From contig JAMKCF010000008.1 of the NCBI GenBank assembly GCA_023634235.1, positions 19,807,000 to 19,870,999 of the forward strand: 64,000 nucleotides of DNA, given 5' to 3'. The position numbers were made by a program, and so were the translations under genes. This DNA comes from Pisaster brevispinus. Its lineage: Eukaryota; Echinodermata; Asteroidea; Forcipulatida; Asteriidae. The notes under the pieces were generated by a model, which searched no databases, was not told the origin of the DNA, and worked only from the letters and a program-made list of their open reading frames with translations. This document shows positions 1 to 12,781 of the stretch, piece after piece. Each line of letters begins with the position of its first letter. The first letter of the stretch is position 1.

Positions 1-1410
1 AAACCATGGGGCCTAAACTCCTCAAAAGGAAATTAATTTTGTTCACATAGTTGTGACACCAAGAATTCACTATCCGATCTCACCATGCGAGTCCCCCAAA
101 TGTATACCATTTGAAGGTGCACAGCCCAATTTTTTTGCCGAATTGGCCCATAAATTTCGGTTGGAATCTTAAAAGTCCATTATATCAATGGTAATTGTCA
201 AAACCCAGTACCCTTACTTGTTATTTTCCAACATATGCATGAAATAACAAATCTGTGAACATTCTGGCTAAATCGGTCGTCAGAGTTTCAAGAAAAAAAT
301 GAAAAAGAAATCCTAATTTTTTTTATGACCGTGTGCACCTTTGATGCCTGAGAAACGTTCCTCAGCATTCAAATTTCGGGGTGAAAAAATGACCCCTTCC
401 TCTCAGTAAACCACACTACCTTAAAGGAAGTCGTTTCTCACAATGTTTTAAACTATCAATAGCTCTCCAGTGCTTTCTTTTCGGTTAGGTTTCTTGTCCT
501 TCATGGAGTAACTACCAATGATGTAACCGCCCTTTAATTGGCCATTTGACGAGTTCAGAAAGGTATATCGTACCTTCCATAAGAGTCATTGCACAAAAAA
601 TCCGTCAGCGATAACCTATGTTTATAGTGAAAAAAAAATGTCCACAAAATCCCTTATCTCATGACCGACCGACACAGTCAAAAAAAAAAAAAAATAAAAT
701 AAATAAAAAAATCTCTTTTCGGTTGAACTTCTTCCCAACTAGGCCTACATGTGATTCCCCGTTGAAATAATCATGGTGGTCTTATGTTTTTACCATGAAA
801 TAACACAAGTGGGAAAAGTCAAGCACAAATGTGGTCTTGTATTGACACAAAAGCAACTTTCACATTACAACCGGCAGGTTTCAGATACAGTACGTCACAC
901 TGCACATTATTAACCTCGGTAAGTACTACAACATCTGCGACACGAAACGCGTGAACCAGTGATGACTGGCTTGAACTTTCAATAACAGACATACGCACTC
1001 CACATACATCCATAAATTTATTGCTATCTATGTGAGGACTTTCCTTTGTCCCTCTAACTTAACACTCTCCATAGACTTAGCGCACGAAAAAATGTGAGGA
1101 CACAAAAATACAAAGGATTCCAATGTGAGGACAGCATTGTCCCTTTTGTATTCCTTTGTTATACTGTCCCCACTCTTATGGTATTACCATTACATAGATG
1201 CAAATACACCAATGTATGGCTGGGTAGCTCTATATACAAGATTGGTTATTACATCGGCGGCAGGGGCATGGTATTAACAAGTGAATAGATGCGGTAATTC
1301 CACGTGCAATTTTCACGATAAATAGTCGGTCTCGTTTCGAGACCAGCCAACTGTTCGAGACCTCATTGGTCCTCATTAGGCTGACCAAGGAGTGAGACGT
1401 CCAAGAAGGG

Positions 1411-1470
1411 AGACCAAGACCAAGACCAAGACCAAGACCAAGACCAAGACCAAGACCAAACCCAAGACCA
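1411..1470 (+). repeat. (GACCAA)n hexanucleotide repeat
   Basis: About nine tandem copies of a GACCAA hexamer. A degenerate version recurs at about 14697-14800, upstream of gene A. Confidence 0.9.
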
Positions 1471-2638
1471 GTAGGAAGTGGTCTCAAGGGGGAGCCCGGT
1501 GGGGAGACCCGTACAACACTGATATTATTAATAGCATTTTACAAATAGTACTTTTAAAGATGATTTAATTGTAAAGCCATTACTAAGAAAAACAAATTTT
1601 TAACCAAGAGACTCCCATATTGTTCAATTGAACCGTTTATTCAATCAAGATCTAACCTCTTTATATTTATTAATGCATTTAGCTTTAGTTTCTTTTAATT
1701 TTTTTAATTGAATGGCCCCAAAATGGAGAAATTAAAAAAGCAAACCATTATGAAATCCACGTTCATCGATACATTCATCATAATATAATCTAAAAACTAC
1801 CGGACACCCGGATTCCGGGTGCCGGGGGGAACTGACTCATTCTGGATTAGGCTGCTCGTGGAAACTGGTTAAAAATGAAATGTTGACCAGATTCTGCGTA
1901 GGTTGATCTATAAAGGGTCATGCTGACACAGATTCCGGGTCATACTGATCCAGGAATGGGTCAACCCCCACGGGACCCGGGACCGGGACCGGGACCAATT
2001 CCGACCGGGAGTTTTTAGAGCTTGTTGCCATTAAGCATCGTGAGACCACATCTAGTCATTGGGGCGCCGGGAATGTGAAACTGTAATTTTAATGACAACC
2101 GACATTAACTTAACCTGGGTTTTAGTTTTCGCTGGAGGTGTCTACAAGGTTTGGGCAATGAGCGTCACAGTTACAGTTGAATACACAAGGAAGAACATGT
2201 ACAAATATTTATATACACATAAACATGAACATGCCTGCCTGACTCACCTATTTTACGACACTGAAATCAGCATTAACTTGAATGAGCACGTCCGCACATT
2301 GTACACACGGCCGGCGGTTATACTGTTAATGATGACTCTAAGCCTGTCGTTCATCAGCACTGCCTGTTTGCGTATTTGTCACACACAATGCGCATTGATA
2401 ACATTATGCGAAGCGTCGTTTACAATAAAATAGTCCGACTGAGGAGGTCACCAGTCAGATATCACTGCACGCATCAGCTCTCTCTGGAAGGTGCGGCTCG
2501 GTTCAAAAGGTCAGACGGTGGGAATCTATGAAGCATACACGGGATGTATACTTGTATTCCGAGTTAGATACAGGAACCCCATGCCATACGAGATTTAGGA
2601 TCCTCCCCATGGTCGACTGCATGTTGTTCACTTCTTAA

Positions 2639-3102
2639 AACCCTTAATTGCGATTACCCCCCCGTACGCAACTGCTTTGAAGGATCAATATTGTTCATAC
2701 CACACCATCTAAGATTAAATAAAAAGTATTTTCTGTCCATTTCCCAAAATTTTTTTCATCTAAGTGACCTCTTTACATGCCCAGCTATTGTCTAGAATTA
2801 TTTGAGTCCTTTAGTTCCCCCTAATTAGCTAAAATCTAATTATCTAAGCAATGCCCCCAACTTTACCCCGACGAGCGAAAGGGCCACCATTTACTACCAC
2901 ACAATCTAATATAAATTTTGAAAAATTCCTGTAAACAAAATATATATACTCTGGGGTCTGCCCCCCTCCACATATATGTGTAATGGTCCATTCTAGGATA
3001 TCACTGTGTTTGACTCCCCAAGGTCATTACATTTTGGAGATATGGCTTAATTAATCCTTGTGCGGTACATTGTATTGGCCCTTTCCCTCCTTTAAGGGTT
3101 TT
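2639..3102. mobile_element. TTAA-site insertion (piggyBac-like non-autonomous element, tentative)
   Basis: The ends read AACCCTTAA and TTAAGGGTT. The insert interrupts a stretch that is continuous in the right-hand duplicate near 16780 (CACTTCTTAAAAAGCGC), with TTAA at both junctions. A relative in inverted orientation lies at about 6754-7210. Confidence 0.5.
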
Positions 3103-3247
3103 TAAAAGCGCATAACGCAAGAGCCTCTGTGCGGAACACATGACATAAAACAATGAAATGAAACTATAAGCAATTGTTACAAAAGTCACGTGAAAATCTG
3201 AAAAGAATGGCGAATGGGAAGTGGTACGTCATTCTGTGTGTAGGTGC

Positions 3248-3594
3248 CAAGGGCGTCGATGGGTGGGGGACAGGGGGGACATGTCCCCCCCTCACTTTTT
3301 AGACTGGAGGGGACATCAAATCAGATGTCCCCTCCACTTTTTGATTGACTGTTGTTCACTAGAAATAATATGCAACAAAATATGAAAATATACACCACTT
3401 TCTTTATTTAATTTTTTCTTTACAATTTTGTTCAAATAAAAGAATAGCGAACAAACGGTGAAATGTTTTTTACATTTTCATTTTTTTTCTGATGGACCAC
3501 GCGCAGAATGGTATTTTGGGCCTATTATGTAAGATGTATTTTTTCAAGACTTGCTCGCCGTCCCCCTACTTTTCAGTAGCGATCGACGCCCTTG
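3248..3594. mobile_element. hAT-like non-autonomous element with 8-bp target duplication
   Basis: Terminal inverted repeats start CAAGGGCGTCGAT and end with the complement CGACGCCCTTG. The element is flanked by a perfect direct repeat GTAGGTGC (3240-3247 and 3595-3602). The paralogous site near 16918 lacks the insert. Eight-base target duplications are typical of hAT transposons. 347 bp, no transposase. Confidence 0.8.
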
Positions 3595-4301
3595 GTAGGT
3601 GCAATGAAGTTGAAGGCTGTTTGACCATAGCATTTAGTGGGAAAAGTAGATTGAGTCAGCAGGGATTGGCCAGCAGAACGAAGAAGGCGAACAGGAATAT
3701 ATTTGTGCAGAAGATCATGATATTATTAAAGACAAGCGATAGGCCATGGAAGAGCTTTGAGTGATGAGATTTAACTTATACACGATTAGCAATTGGATTG
3801 GGAGCCAGTGGAGTTTTTGTACGATGGGTGTAATAATGTTGAAATCTAGATGTACGTAAAACTACGAGACGAGGTGACCAGCGGTGTTCTGAACTCGTTG
3901 AATTTTTAGAAAGTTCTCTGAGAATGTCCAACACTGACACATAATGTCAAAATCCTGAGCCTGTAATGATGCAACACAGGCTGACTTTATGGCCTAATAC
4001 GTGTGGGTGTAAACGCGAACTTACTGGCAACGGTAAATGGTGCAGTGCATTCAGTAAAAGCCCTCAAGCAAAACATTGTTAACTACAACTCAATAGTTTG
4101 ACTATAAACAATATTCACATGTGGATTTGGTAAATGGCAACAAACAAAAGGTAGAGAGTTTGCAGGAGACCCCTGAATTGGTAACAATTAGTGCAAGGGT
4201 ACATGCGCAGATCACTTCAAGAGAATCAAGATAGATAGATAGACTCAAGAGGGTCGTTCGAGCCCGCGCAATTTTGTAATATTGTAACCCCCCCCCCCCT
4301 G

Positions 4302-4680
4302 TAAAGGCAAAGTATACCTTTGGCTTTTGTAATCATTCGATTGTTTTGACCCTAGATATGCAATAAAACTAACTTGCGAACATTTCATTTCAAAAGGTGG
4401 TAGCATTTTTGAGAAACTGCAAAAAATCTGGAGCGTTTATGTCCAAGCAGGAGGATTAATCCATAGGTCTAAATGGTATTCACAATCTTAGCAAATTTTT
4501 ATGCAGAAATGTTTCTCTGAATGTTTTTGATTCCCCCCAAAAACCCATTCCTTTGAATTAAAAGGGATTTGTTCTCAACATGTTATACATTATCAAATGC
4601 TAGCAGGAGTGCTTCTTCCCAAGTCAGTTTTTTTTCGCATTAATTTTTGGAGTAATTACCAAAAGTTTACTCTCCTATTG
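4302..4680. mobile_element. Short inverted-repeat element, AAAGG-AAAGTATAC family, copy 1
   Basis: The left end TAAAGGCAAAGTATACCTT and the internal GGTAGC-TTTTGAGA and CTGGAGCG-TTATGT segments match copies at 55619-55986 and 60579-60953. The right boundary is uncertain because the end is degraded. Confidence 0.6.
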
Positions 4681-4837
4681 TTATGGAGCGGTCTTTATTT
4701 TAAAAAAAAAGATACACAAGCAAACTTATTTTTAAGGCAACAGGTTTTTTATTTCTTTTCTACAATTTCAAGTGTTATAAGTTATCAAATACAAATTGAT
4801 CCCAACTCGATTGGGGAATACTTAAAAACGGCACCAG

Positions 4838-4955
4838 ACCGTGCCAGTCTCGCGCGTGAGAACTTTTAGAGTGTAAAGGAAACAAACTCATGTGCTTCAC
4901 GGGTCCTAATGTTCGATGCGATACACGAGAGACTTGCACAGTCTATATCATTTTA
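4838..4955. mobile_element. Small inverted-repeat element with GCAAGTCTCGC-type ends
   Basis: The ends read CCAGTCTCGCGCG and GAGAGACTTGCACAG. A related element with the same ends lies at 14485-14632. Confidence 0.4.
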
Positions 4956-4966
4956 AATACGAAAGT

Positions 4967-6753
4967 TGACTCCCACACCCGGGAAGGTTAATTCTGCGAC
5001 CCTTAGTTTATGGCTCCTGTCTGTAAGAGACTACTTGCACTGGCCGCCATCATTCATAACACGTGCACACGTGAAAGGCCATCATTGGCTGCGAGTCGTG
5101 TGCAGCGCCGACACGCCTGCACGTTTCCATTGTTTGTCATCAAAGATGGCGGTCAGTGACGACATGTGCAAATCATCATTGATCTCTATTATATTGACTA
5201 CTCCTAGTCTGCTTCTAGACCCTTCCACAACGCGAAACGCACCTCAAAACAATGCGCGTCTACCATTTTCCATAATATTTGGAAGTCAAATCATGTGTGC
5301 ATAACGATTTGACTCACAATATGGTGGACAGAATACGCGCGTGTGTGTTTGCGCGCTGCGCGTTGCGCAGGGGTTCTATCGTTGATTTTTAAATATATAT
5401 GTTTATTGGTCATCATTGTTGTATTTCGCATAAAAACAATTGGAACTATAGGCCTATCACCTTTAATTTCCGCCCTCTGTTCACAGAACACTTTGAACAT
5501 TGTATTTTGACTCTTACAAAACGTGCATTACAGAGTAGCCAATTACAACAGTGATTATATGACCGTAGTGTTACACTTGTTTCTATAGTCAGTCTTGATT
5601 AGTTGAGATATAGAATAATCTACGATGGAATAAAATGAATACAAAAGAGAACACAATGCGAGGAAATACTGAATACACATTAAATGAATCAACAGGAATG
5701 GAATCAACATCTTTGTTGCTATCAATGATTAAAAAACAAAAGTAGTTTACACCCAATCTAATGGCGCTACGTTCTTGGTGTGCCGATTTATAAATGCCTT
5801 AATAGTGTATATCTGTATGTACCCTGTTACTTTTAGACTGAAATTCACTTGAATTGGTTGAAACTATGTTTTATACAAATACTTTCGAAAAACTACAAAT
5901 ATCATACTTTCTTCTTCTGAACTAAATAAATGGACGTGAATACGTAGAAATATTGATGAAAGTACAATTAACAATATGAAGGAAATTAACAAGTTAAAAA
6001 ATATAACAACACCCATTTACAAGGATTCTGCCTTTTAACATATAGAAATGCGACTTACTACAAGCTGCAAACACTGTAACAAAAACGTCAGCTTCTTGCG
6101 TACCTAAACCTCCAAACCTTATAAACATAACTTAATTGACTGCTTTTACTCGTGCCGTGGTTCAAACTATGACTCTCTCAGCGATGCCCAGAGCGTCCCC
6201 CATGCTGCTTCGGGGATTACCTCGGCAGTTTTAACCATCGAACTTGAAGCAGTCAAAATGCGTACACTTTTCCTGTTTTTCGTACATCAGTTTCAGGTAT
6301 AAACCAAAATATTTATATAAATCCATATAAAATAACGCAACAAGATTACTAAGAATATTTCTATAAAAATTGTTTGGTTTAAGAACATATTCTAAGAAGT
6401 GTTTTAAAGCGTTATTACTTCTAAAGACCCAGACTAGTGTTTAATCAATAACGAAACTGATAATTTTGAATCTTATTTTTCTAATAAATAGCCCACCGTT
6501 CGCTGGAACTTTGCTCGTAACCACAAACAATCACCTCAAGAAGAGGTAACAAATGTAATGTCACAATTTAAAACAGGTTTCTATCGACAACTCTGTGAGA
6601 ATGAATCTGAGTGCCTATTTTTATTTCTCTATCATTTTCTGGAGGTGTGGGGTCATTTGTACCTCTAAACTATCGATGTAGCACCTCATCAGTTACTTCA
6701 AGTAGGCCCATAGAAACAATTTCTAACTGATAACACGCATTAATATTTATTCT
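4967..6753. other. Gene-free stretch with a CpG-richer, promoter-like patch and a foldback
   Basis: 5040-5160 is richer in CpG than its surroundings and carries CACGTG E-boxes, an inverted CCAAT box and two GCC(G/A)CCAT / AAGATGGCGG YY1-like motifs, so it may be a promoter or 5' exon of an unidentified gene. 6140-6258 holds a diverged foldback whose ends (TTGACTGCTTTTACTCGTG and GAAGCAGTCAA) match the palindrome at 59948-60115. The rest is AT-rich with no convincing exon. Confidence 0.35.
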
Positions 6754-7210
6754 GAACCCTTTTAAATGAGGGGAAGGTCCAATTGATCATACCACACAAT
6801 GATTAATTAAGCTATATCTCCAAGTTTAATGACTTGGGCGAGTCAAATTCAGAGATATCCTAGAATTGACCATTACACATATCTAAATGGGGGAGGGGGG
6901 CAGACCCCAGAGAATTTTTCTTTTTTTTACAGGAGTTTTTCAAAAATATATACTGGATGGTGTGGTTGTAAATATTGGGTCGTCGGGGTAAAGTTGGGGG
7001 GGGGGGCATTGCTTAGATAATAAGATAAACATATCAATTACTGGGTAGATAAAGGATTCAAACAACCCTGCACATTAGCTGGGCGTGTAAATAAGTCACT
7101 TAGATGTAAAAAAAAGTTGGAAAATGCACATATGCTGTGAAAAAAAAAAAAAAATTGGATGGTGTGGTAGTCAATATTGGCCTTTTCGCTCGTCGGGGTG
7201 AAGTCGGGGG
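6754..7210. repeat. Inverted relative of the 2639-3102 element
   Basis: Shares, in reverse complement, the segments around GGTCCAATTGATCATACC, the GGGGGCAGACCCC motif and the TTTTCGCTCGTCGGGGT-AAGT-GGGGGCAT motif with 2639-3102. Its left end AACCCTTTTAAA matches the other element's terminus. The right end is unclear. Confidence 0.6.
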
Positions 7211-7432
7211 CATTTTACGGCTACCGAATCGCCATATTATGGCGAACGGTTACCCGCTCCCAGTTACATGTGATAAGTGACACCCGTGGTGACATTTTTA
7301 CCACCCCAGTTTTTCCCCCAACTTGCAATGCCCAGAATGTACAAAACAAAAGTTGAGTAAGATTAATATGTTGTTTGGGTCGACCTGTCTCATTTAAGGA
7401 TTATAATTCAACCACTCTAACTAAGAAACGTA

Positions 7433-7438
7433 TTTATT
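7433..7438 (-). promoter_or_regulatory. Candidate polyadenylation signal of gene A
   Basis: AATAAA on the minus strand about 176 nt after the gene A stop codon. No other strong signal is closer; 3' end use is inferred. Confidence 0.45.
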
Positions 7439-7613
7439 GAAGATTTTAGTGTAAAAGGAAATAAAGGCAATTTAAATAAAAAATTCACTGGCTGAAGATG
7501 ACTGAGAAGAAAAAAAACCTCAGTTAAATTCGACTATAGGCTATCCACAATGAACATTTGCGCATTTGTACCGCTTCCCGTAATTTGGGGTTTTATGTTT
7601 TAAAAGGCAAAAC

Positions 7614-10600
7614 TTATTTCCTACATTTTCTACATATGTCATTGTGAGTGATGTTTCGGTCACAGGGAAGCATCAAGCTGTGTTTACAAGTGAGAAATCT
7701 TTTCCACACCTTCAGCTTGCATCTGCACGGTGCGCCACACTTGTTCGTACATTGATGGTTACAGGCTAAGATTTTGTCACAAGTCTCAGCGCAACGCATA
7801 GACGTAGTATCCCTGTAGCATGGAACCTGCACGGTGTGGTGACAAGTCGGTAGCGTTTTCTGTACGGAAACCTCACATCTAGCTGATATGTTAGTGCCCC
7901 TGTTAGTTTTACCCCTTCGGACGAATTGGTGATGTGATCCAGGTCTGGGGCAAGGGTCGCAACACTGATTTGGACACTGGTGCCCACACGCCAACTTGTT
8001 ATCGCATTTCTTGTTGCACTTAAAGTGATGGACATTTAGAAAGCATGGAACCTGTGCGATGTGTCCACAAGGCAGTGTTTTCTGAACTTTCTTGTTGCAG
8101 CGGCTGCAAGGCTGATGACACCTGTTGGTACACGGATGGTCACATGCCAGTAGCTTAGTGCAAGCAGCCTGACACCGCACCTTATCAACGTCTTGGTAAC
8201 AAAGCATGTCTGCAGAATGCCCGCATTCAGGAAGTCTTCTCTGCACTTGCGCAGCGCACTTTGTCGCAATTCTGGTCTTAGGCAACTTTCGTTTTCTATC
8301 GTAAAGGAAGCTGTAAAGTTCATCTATGTCTGGAGTTGAACATGGCTCCCCGCACTTATTGGGGCAAGGGTGTCCACAAGGAAGAATGCCCTCACATTTT
8401 TCTAAACAAAACGAGGAAAACGACTCCAGTGACCCCCGACGAATTTCATTCTCCAAAGAACGAGATGACAACTTTTCTTTGCAAATCTCGCCACATTTCT
8501 GTTGACATTTATGGCCACATTGTAACGTCTTCTCACATGGTTTTGAACAGTCATCGTGTTTTGGTTCCTGACTGCAGCTCATAAATAGTTCGTGTCCACA
8601 TATTGGGAGTACCTTCAAGACACGTGTTTTACATACAGCTTCTGTAGGATCTTTACGGCATTCCATAGTGAGAGAATGGCCACAAGACAGTGTTTTCTTG
8701 ACATCAACTCTACAATTCAAAGTACAGGGTTGACTGCAAAACTTCTCACACAAATGGCCACATTCAAGTATCTCGGTGCATGGCACGATACAAGTTGTCG
8801 AGTCAAAATTGAAGCAATAAACCATAATTTCATGGCCACAGGAGGGTAATGTTTTCGTCACCTTTGTTATGCAACGGCCACATTTATCATAGCATTTCTT
8901 TGGGCAAATATGGTCATTCCTGTCACAATGAATTAAGCAAGGCTTTTGACACTTGTACACTTTATGATCGCGATCGTATGGGTGGCAGAGTAATTCACAG
9001 ACGTGGCCACACGGAAGTCTGTACTCACAGGGTCCGCCACACCCTCCGTGCGGGACCTTGGCTCTAAAGTCTTCCGCTGAGGCAACTTCAGCCACTTTGT
9101 CAGGGTGATTTTGGCAGACAAGCCGCAGTGTCGAGCCAATTTGATTCCCAGCTTCAAGAGTGCCAATGATATCCTGCCAGATCTGTGCTTTCTTCAAGAT
9201 GCTGCCGTTACCAATGCAATAGAAACCCATGCGTGCTCTGGACAACGCCACACATACACGGTTTGAAGTCTTCAGGAATCCAATGGAGCCCTCTTCGTTG
9301 CTTCGGACCAAAGACAAAAGAATGATGTCATTTTCTTCTCCCTGGAAATTGTCGACCACAGACACCCGAATTCCGTCGAAGGTTTCTTTATCCATAATTT
9401 TCTTGAAGGTAAAGAGTTGTCCCAAGTAAGTGGTCAGAATGGTAATCTGCGTGGGTTTGTATCCTTGATGCAACAAGTATCTACACAATTCAACAAGGAA
9501 CTCGGCTTCATACTGGTTGGATTTGGTTTTGTTGTCATCGGCAGATCCATCTTCAAACTGATTATGATCAATGAAAAACATGTTATGTGTTACTCCTTTG
9601 ATGTCATCGAAACCCATCACAGATTCATCGTCATGAAGGTTCTTGTAAAAATGTTTCTTCATGAGTTTTGAGATTTCAGGACGCATACGATGCTGATGGG
9701 ATAGTGTTTGACAAGGCACGCCATTGTTGATCATCCGTTCAAACAAGGAGGTATCCAAGTTGAAGACCTTGGCCAGCCGATATACTGTTGGGTTTGGCTT
9801 CAACTGTTGATGATCTCCGATCAGAATGAGATGCTGACATTTCGCAGTCAGGGCGGTGATGATATGAGCTTCAAGAACTTCAGCAGCCTCTTCCACTATC
9901 ACGATACGGGGACCAAGAAGCTGAAGCACCGATCGAAGCTTTGCTGCACCCGTTGTCGTCATTCCAATCACGCTTGCCTCTTCGAGAATCAGTACATCAT
10001 CTTGATCGTTTGCACTTTGCATTTGCTTCGACAGCTGTTCATACTCTTGGCGATACTCGTCTAGTTTTTCTTCGTGTGCTTCGACATACCTCTTGGTCCA
10101 AAGCCTATACAGTCGCCACCGATCCCAAATCTTGAGAGGCCAAATACTTTGTACTGCATTCACCTCTTCATCTGTCATACAATCTTGCTTTTGAAGTTCA
10201 GCATGTGGTGTAGAGCACTGATTCTTCCCACATCGTTTGATGCACGTGGAGTCATAAGCTGCAATCTCATTGAAGAGCTTATCTGCTTCGGTCTGACTAG
10301 GTTGCTCGTGATACCCCCTGAAGTCAATGCGACGTTCCTGTTGAATTCGATACCCCTCGTCCTCAACATGGATTCGGTCTTCTCTCCCTTCAGTCTCCCG
10401 CCACTGATAGATGCGTGGCTGTGAAGGAACATAGATAGTGGAATCAACCACATTCAACCACTGCAAAAGGTTTGTTGTTGCACCCAGTCTGTTCTCACCC
10501 CTGATCCACGGCATGATGAGATCTCTGAAGTTCTCCTTACTCAAGTAGTCTTTGAGTTCATGAAAGCAGAGGATAACAGTTTTAGCCAGATCTAATCTTA

Positions 10601-12735
10601 ATAGAGTGGTCTTTACGTTTACTTCTGCTTGACGTAATTCTCGCTTCAGGTCGCCAACACGTACATTTTGTTGACGACGCCTGTGTGGTCTGTCCCGTCT
10701 TATTTGTGAGAGGTTTTTCGATTTTAGAACTTCGCTGCTACTGCGACCACCAACACGGATGACGTTCTTCTCTCCGAAGGCAACGATTCCTTCAAGAAAT
10801 TGGTCAAGGGCATGGTTTGTGAAACATACAACAAGAATGGGTGAATTGGTGTGTTCTTCCTCCTCATCTGATGATAACAACTCACACTCATCTGATCCGG
10901 GAGAAGACTTTGCCCAGGGTGTATTGCGAAGAAGTATCTGGATAATCTTCAGCCCGATGTAAGTCTTCCCCGTTCCAGGTGGACCTTGGATGATGGCAAA
11001 CTCCTTCGTCAATGCTGCCCGCAAAGCTGCCTTCTGTGATTCGTCAAGATGTAGATTTTCAGCTGAGGGCCACATCATTGGCCGCAAAATGGGTACACTT
11101 GTGGCTGTTTTGCCTATATGGGTGGTACGTCGGGTAATGTATTTAGTGGTAGTTGCTTCATATTGAAGTGCCCGTAAAGTATGTTGAGTGGTATGTTCTG
11201 TTGAACCATCAATAGATGACCGGCGACTGGTAGCAAGTGAACTGAGATCATAAGTAATGTAGTAATCATCTCCTAGGTACGCTGGCGGATCGACATCCGA
11301 GGAAATTTCAACAATAAATTTCTTGAAAGGGAAAGTGCTTGGAGTCATCTGTTGTAGCCCCTGTAAGATGTGGCGGCAGGCTTCGAAATATGCTGCTGTT
11401 TCTGCCATGACAAAAGGACCTCTGGGAGCAGTATTACCAATCTCACTAAGAAACCGGATCTCTACTTTGCCTTTCTGGAGACCCTCGATGTTTCGATTCT
11501 CTATCGTTGCGCATAAAATATTCTGGAAGTTGTCTTTGGTGAGGCAAATGAAGGAGCCATATATCAAGCGCTTACTAGATTCCCATTGAACACGCTGAAG
11601 TCCACTCACGTCGAACTGCAGTGTGTATACAAAGCCGCTGTTGGTCAACTTTCCCTTGTCTATAAGTCTTGCGTTTCTGTAGATCCGGATATCCTGCAGA
11701 CGGCTCTTGGTGTCCGAGAGATATTCCGCAACTCCCTCCCGTAGAGGTGCTACAAAATCCTCTCTCAGCAATCGAAACTGCACGTCAAGATAATGCTCCA
11801 CATTGTCATATTTTCCCTTTATGATATTCTTTCGTAGGAATGGCCTTGTTGGCCTTCGAATCTCAGAACCGTCAGGAAAGATGGGAATAGATCTAAAGTT
11901 ATCTGGTGGTTGTCTCTCCCTGGCCTTTTCTCTTGTCGACTGTTGAGCCTTCTCCAATTGGGTGAAGATGTTGCTTAAATGCTGTACCTCCTTCATTAGG
12001 ACACCCTGCGGATCAAAATGCTCATTGCCTAACGCCACAGACGTCACTACTGTTTCTAGCAGAATCAAAACCACACCCACCTTTTCACAACCACTCGGTT
12101 TGTGCTGCAAGAACACTGAAACCACTTTGAGAACCAGTTCGACCTCAGATGCAAGAGTGTCGGTAGATTTATCACAGCCTTTTAAACCAACCACATACCT
12201 GGACATGTGCTTGCTAAGAAAGCTAGAAGAATCTACCATACTAAGTGCAATATTTAGGTCTTTTCTAACAGTTGCAACTGAATCTAAATCGCATATACAC
12301 GATAGAACTTTCAGCGTTAACATAAATACATCATCAGTAAGTTGATCTTGGCCCAACAAGGCTAGAAATTCATCCTTTCTACTCACAAACGTCTTGAGAA
12401 TATCTGACGGATCCTCTTCAAGAAGACTCTGGAGTACATCCTCCGGAATCGGTGGTGCTGTTGTCTTGCACTTTGCGTGAGGTTTAGGTGGAGAAGTTAA
12501 CGGATCTTGCTCAACTCCTGTTCCTTGCTTCTGGGTAACATTCGTACTCTCTTTAGCTGAGATCAAGGCTGAAGCATTACTGTTTAAAAAAAATATAAAT
12601 ATGACATTAACATTTTGTCGAGGGCAACATGCGAAGTGAGAGTTTCTCATGGTACTTTCTATTCACAGACCCTCACCCTAAAGAAACCAAAACAACAACA
12701 ACACCCGGCCCGTGATAAACCATCTTTCAGGGCAC

Positions 12736-12781
<46 letters not shown>

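Larger units (their letters stand above)
215..4216 (+). repeat. Left copy of a diverged direct repeat flanking gene A
   Basis: Aligns in the same orientation with 15222-17545. Matching landmarks include 264 with 15272, 430 with 15425, 3600 with 16918 and 4190 with 17512; matched parts look roughly 85-90% identical. The left copy is longer because it carries at least two later insertions (2639-3102 and 3248-3594). No protein-coding content recognised. Confidence 0.8.

Noticed and set aside
2059..2433. 124-codon open frame
   Set aside because: Lies inside the diverged non-coding repeat; the matching part of the right copy (16200-16610) has a disrupted frame, and no domain is recognisable.
9708..10064. 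118-codon frame antisense to gene A, with a similar frame antisense to gene C
   Set aside because: Shadow of the conserved helicase core; its conservation between A and C follows from the near-identical sense sequence.
12582..12650. In-frame methionine at 12650 as start of gene A
   Set aside because: The stretch is intronic: the AAACAG acceptor at 12580 joins exactly in phase with exon 1, and genes B and C show the same junction.
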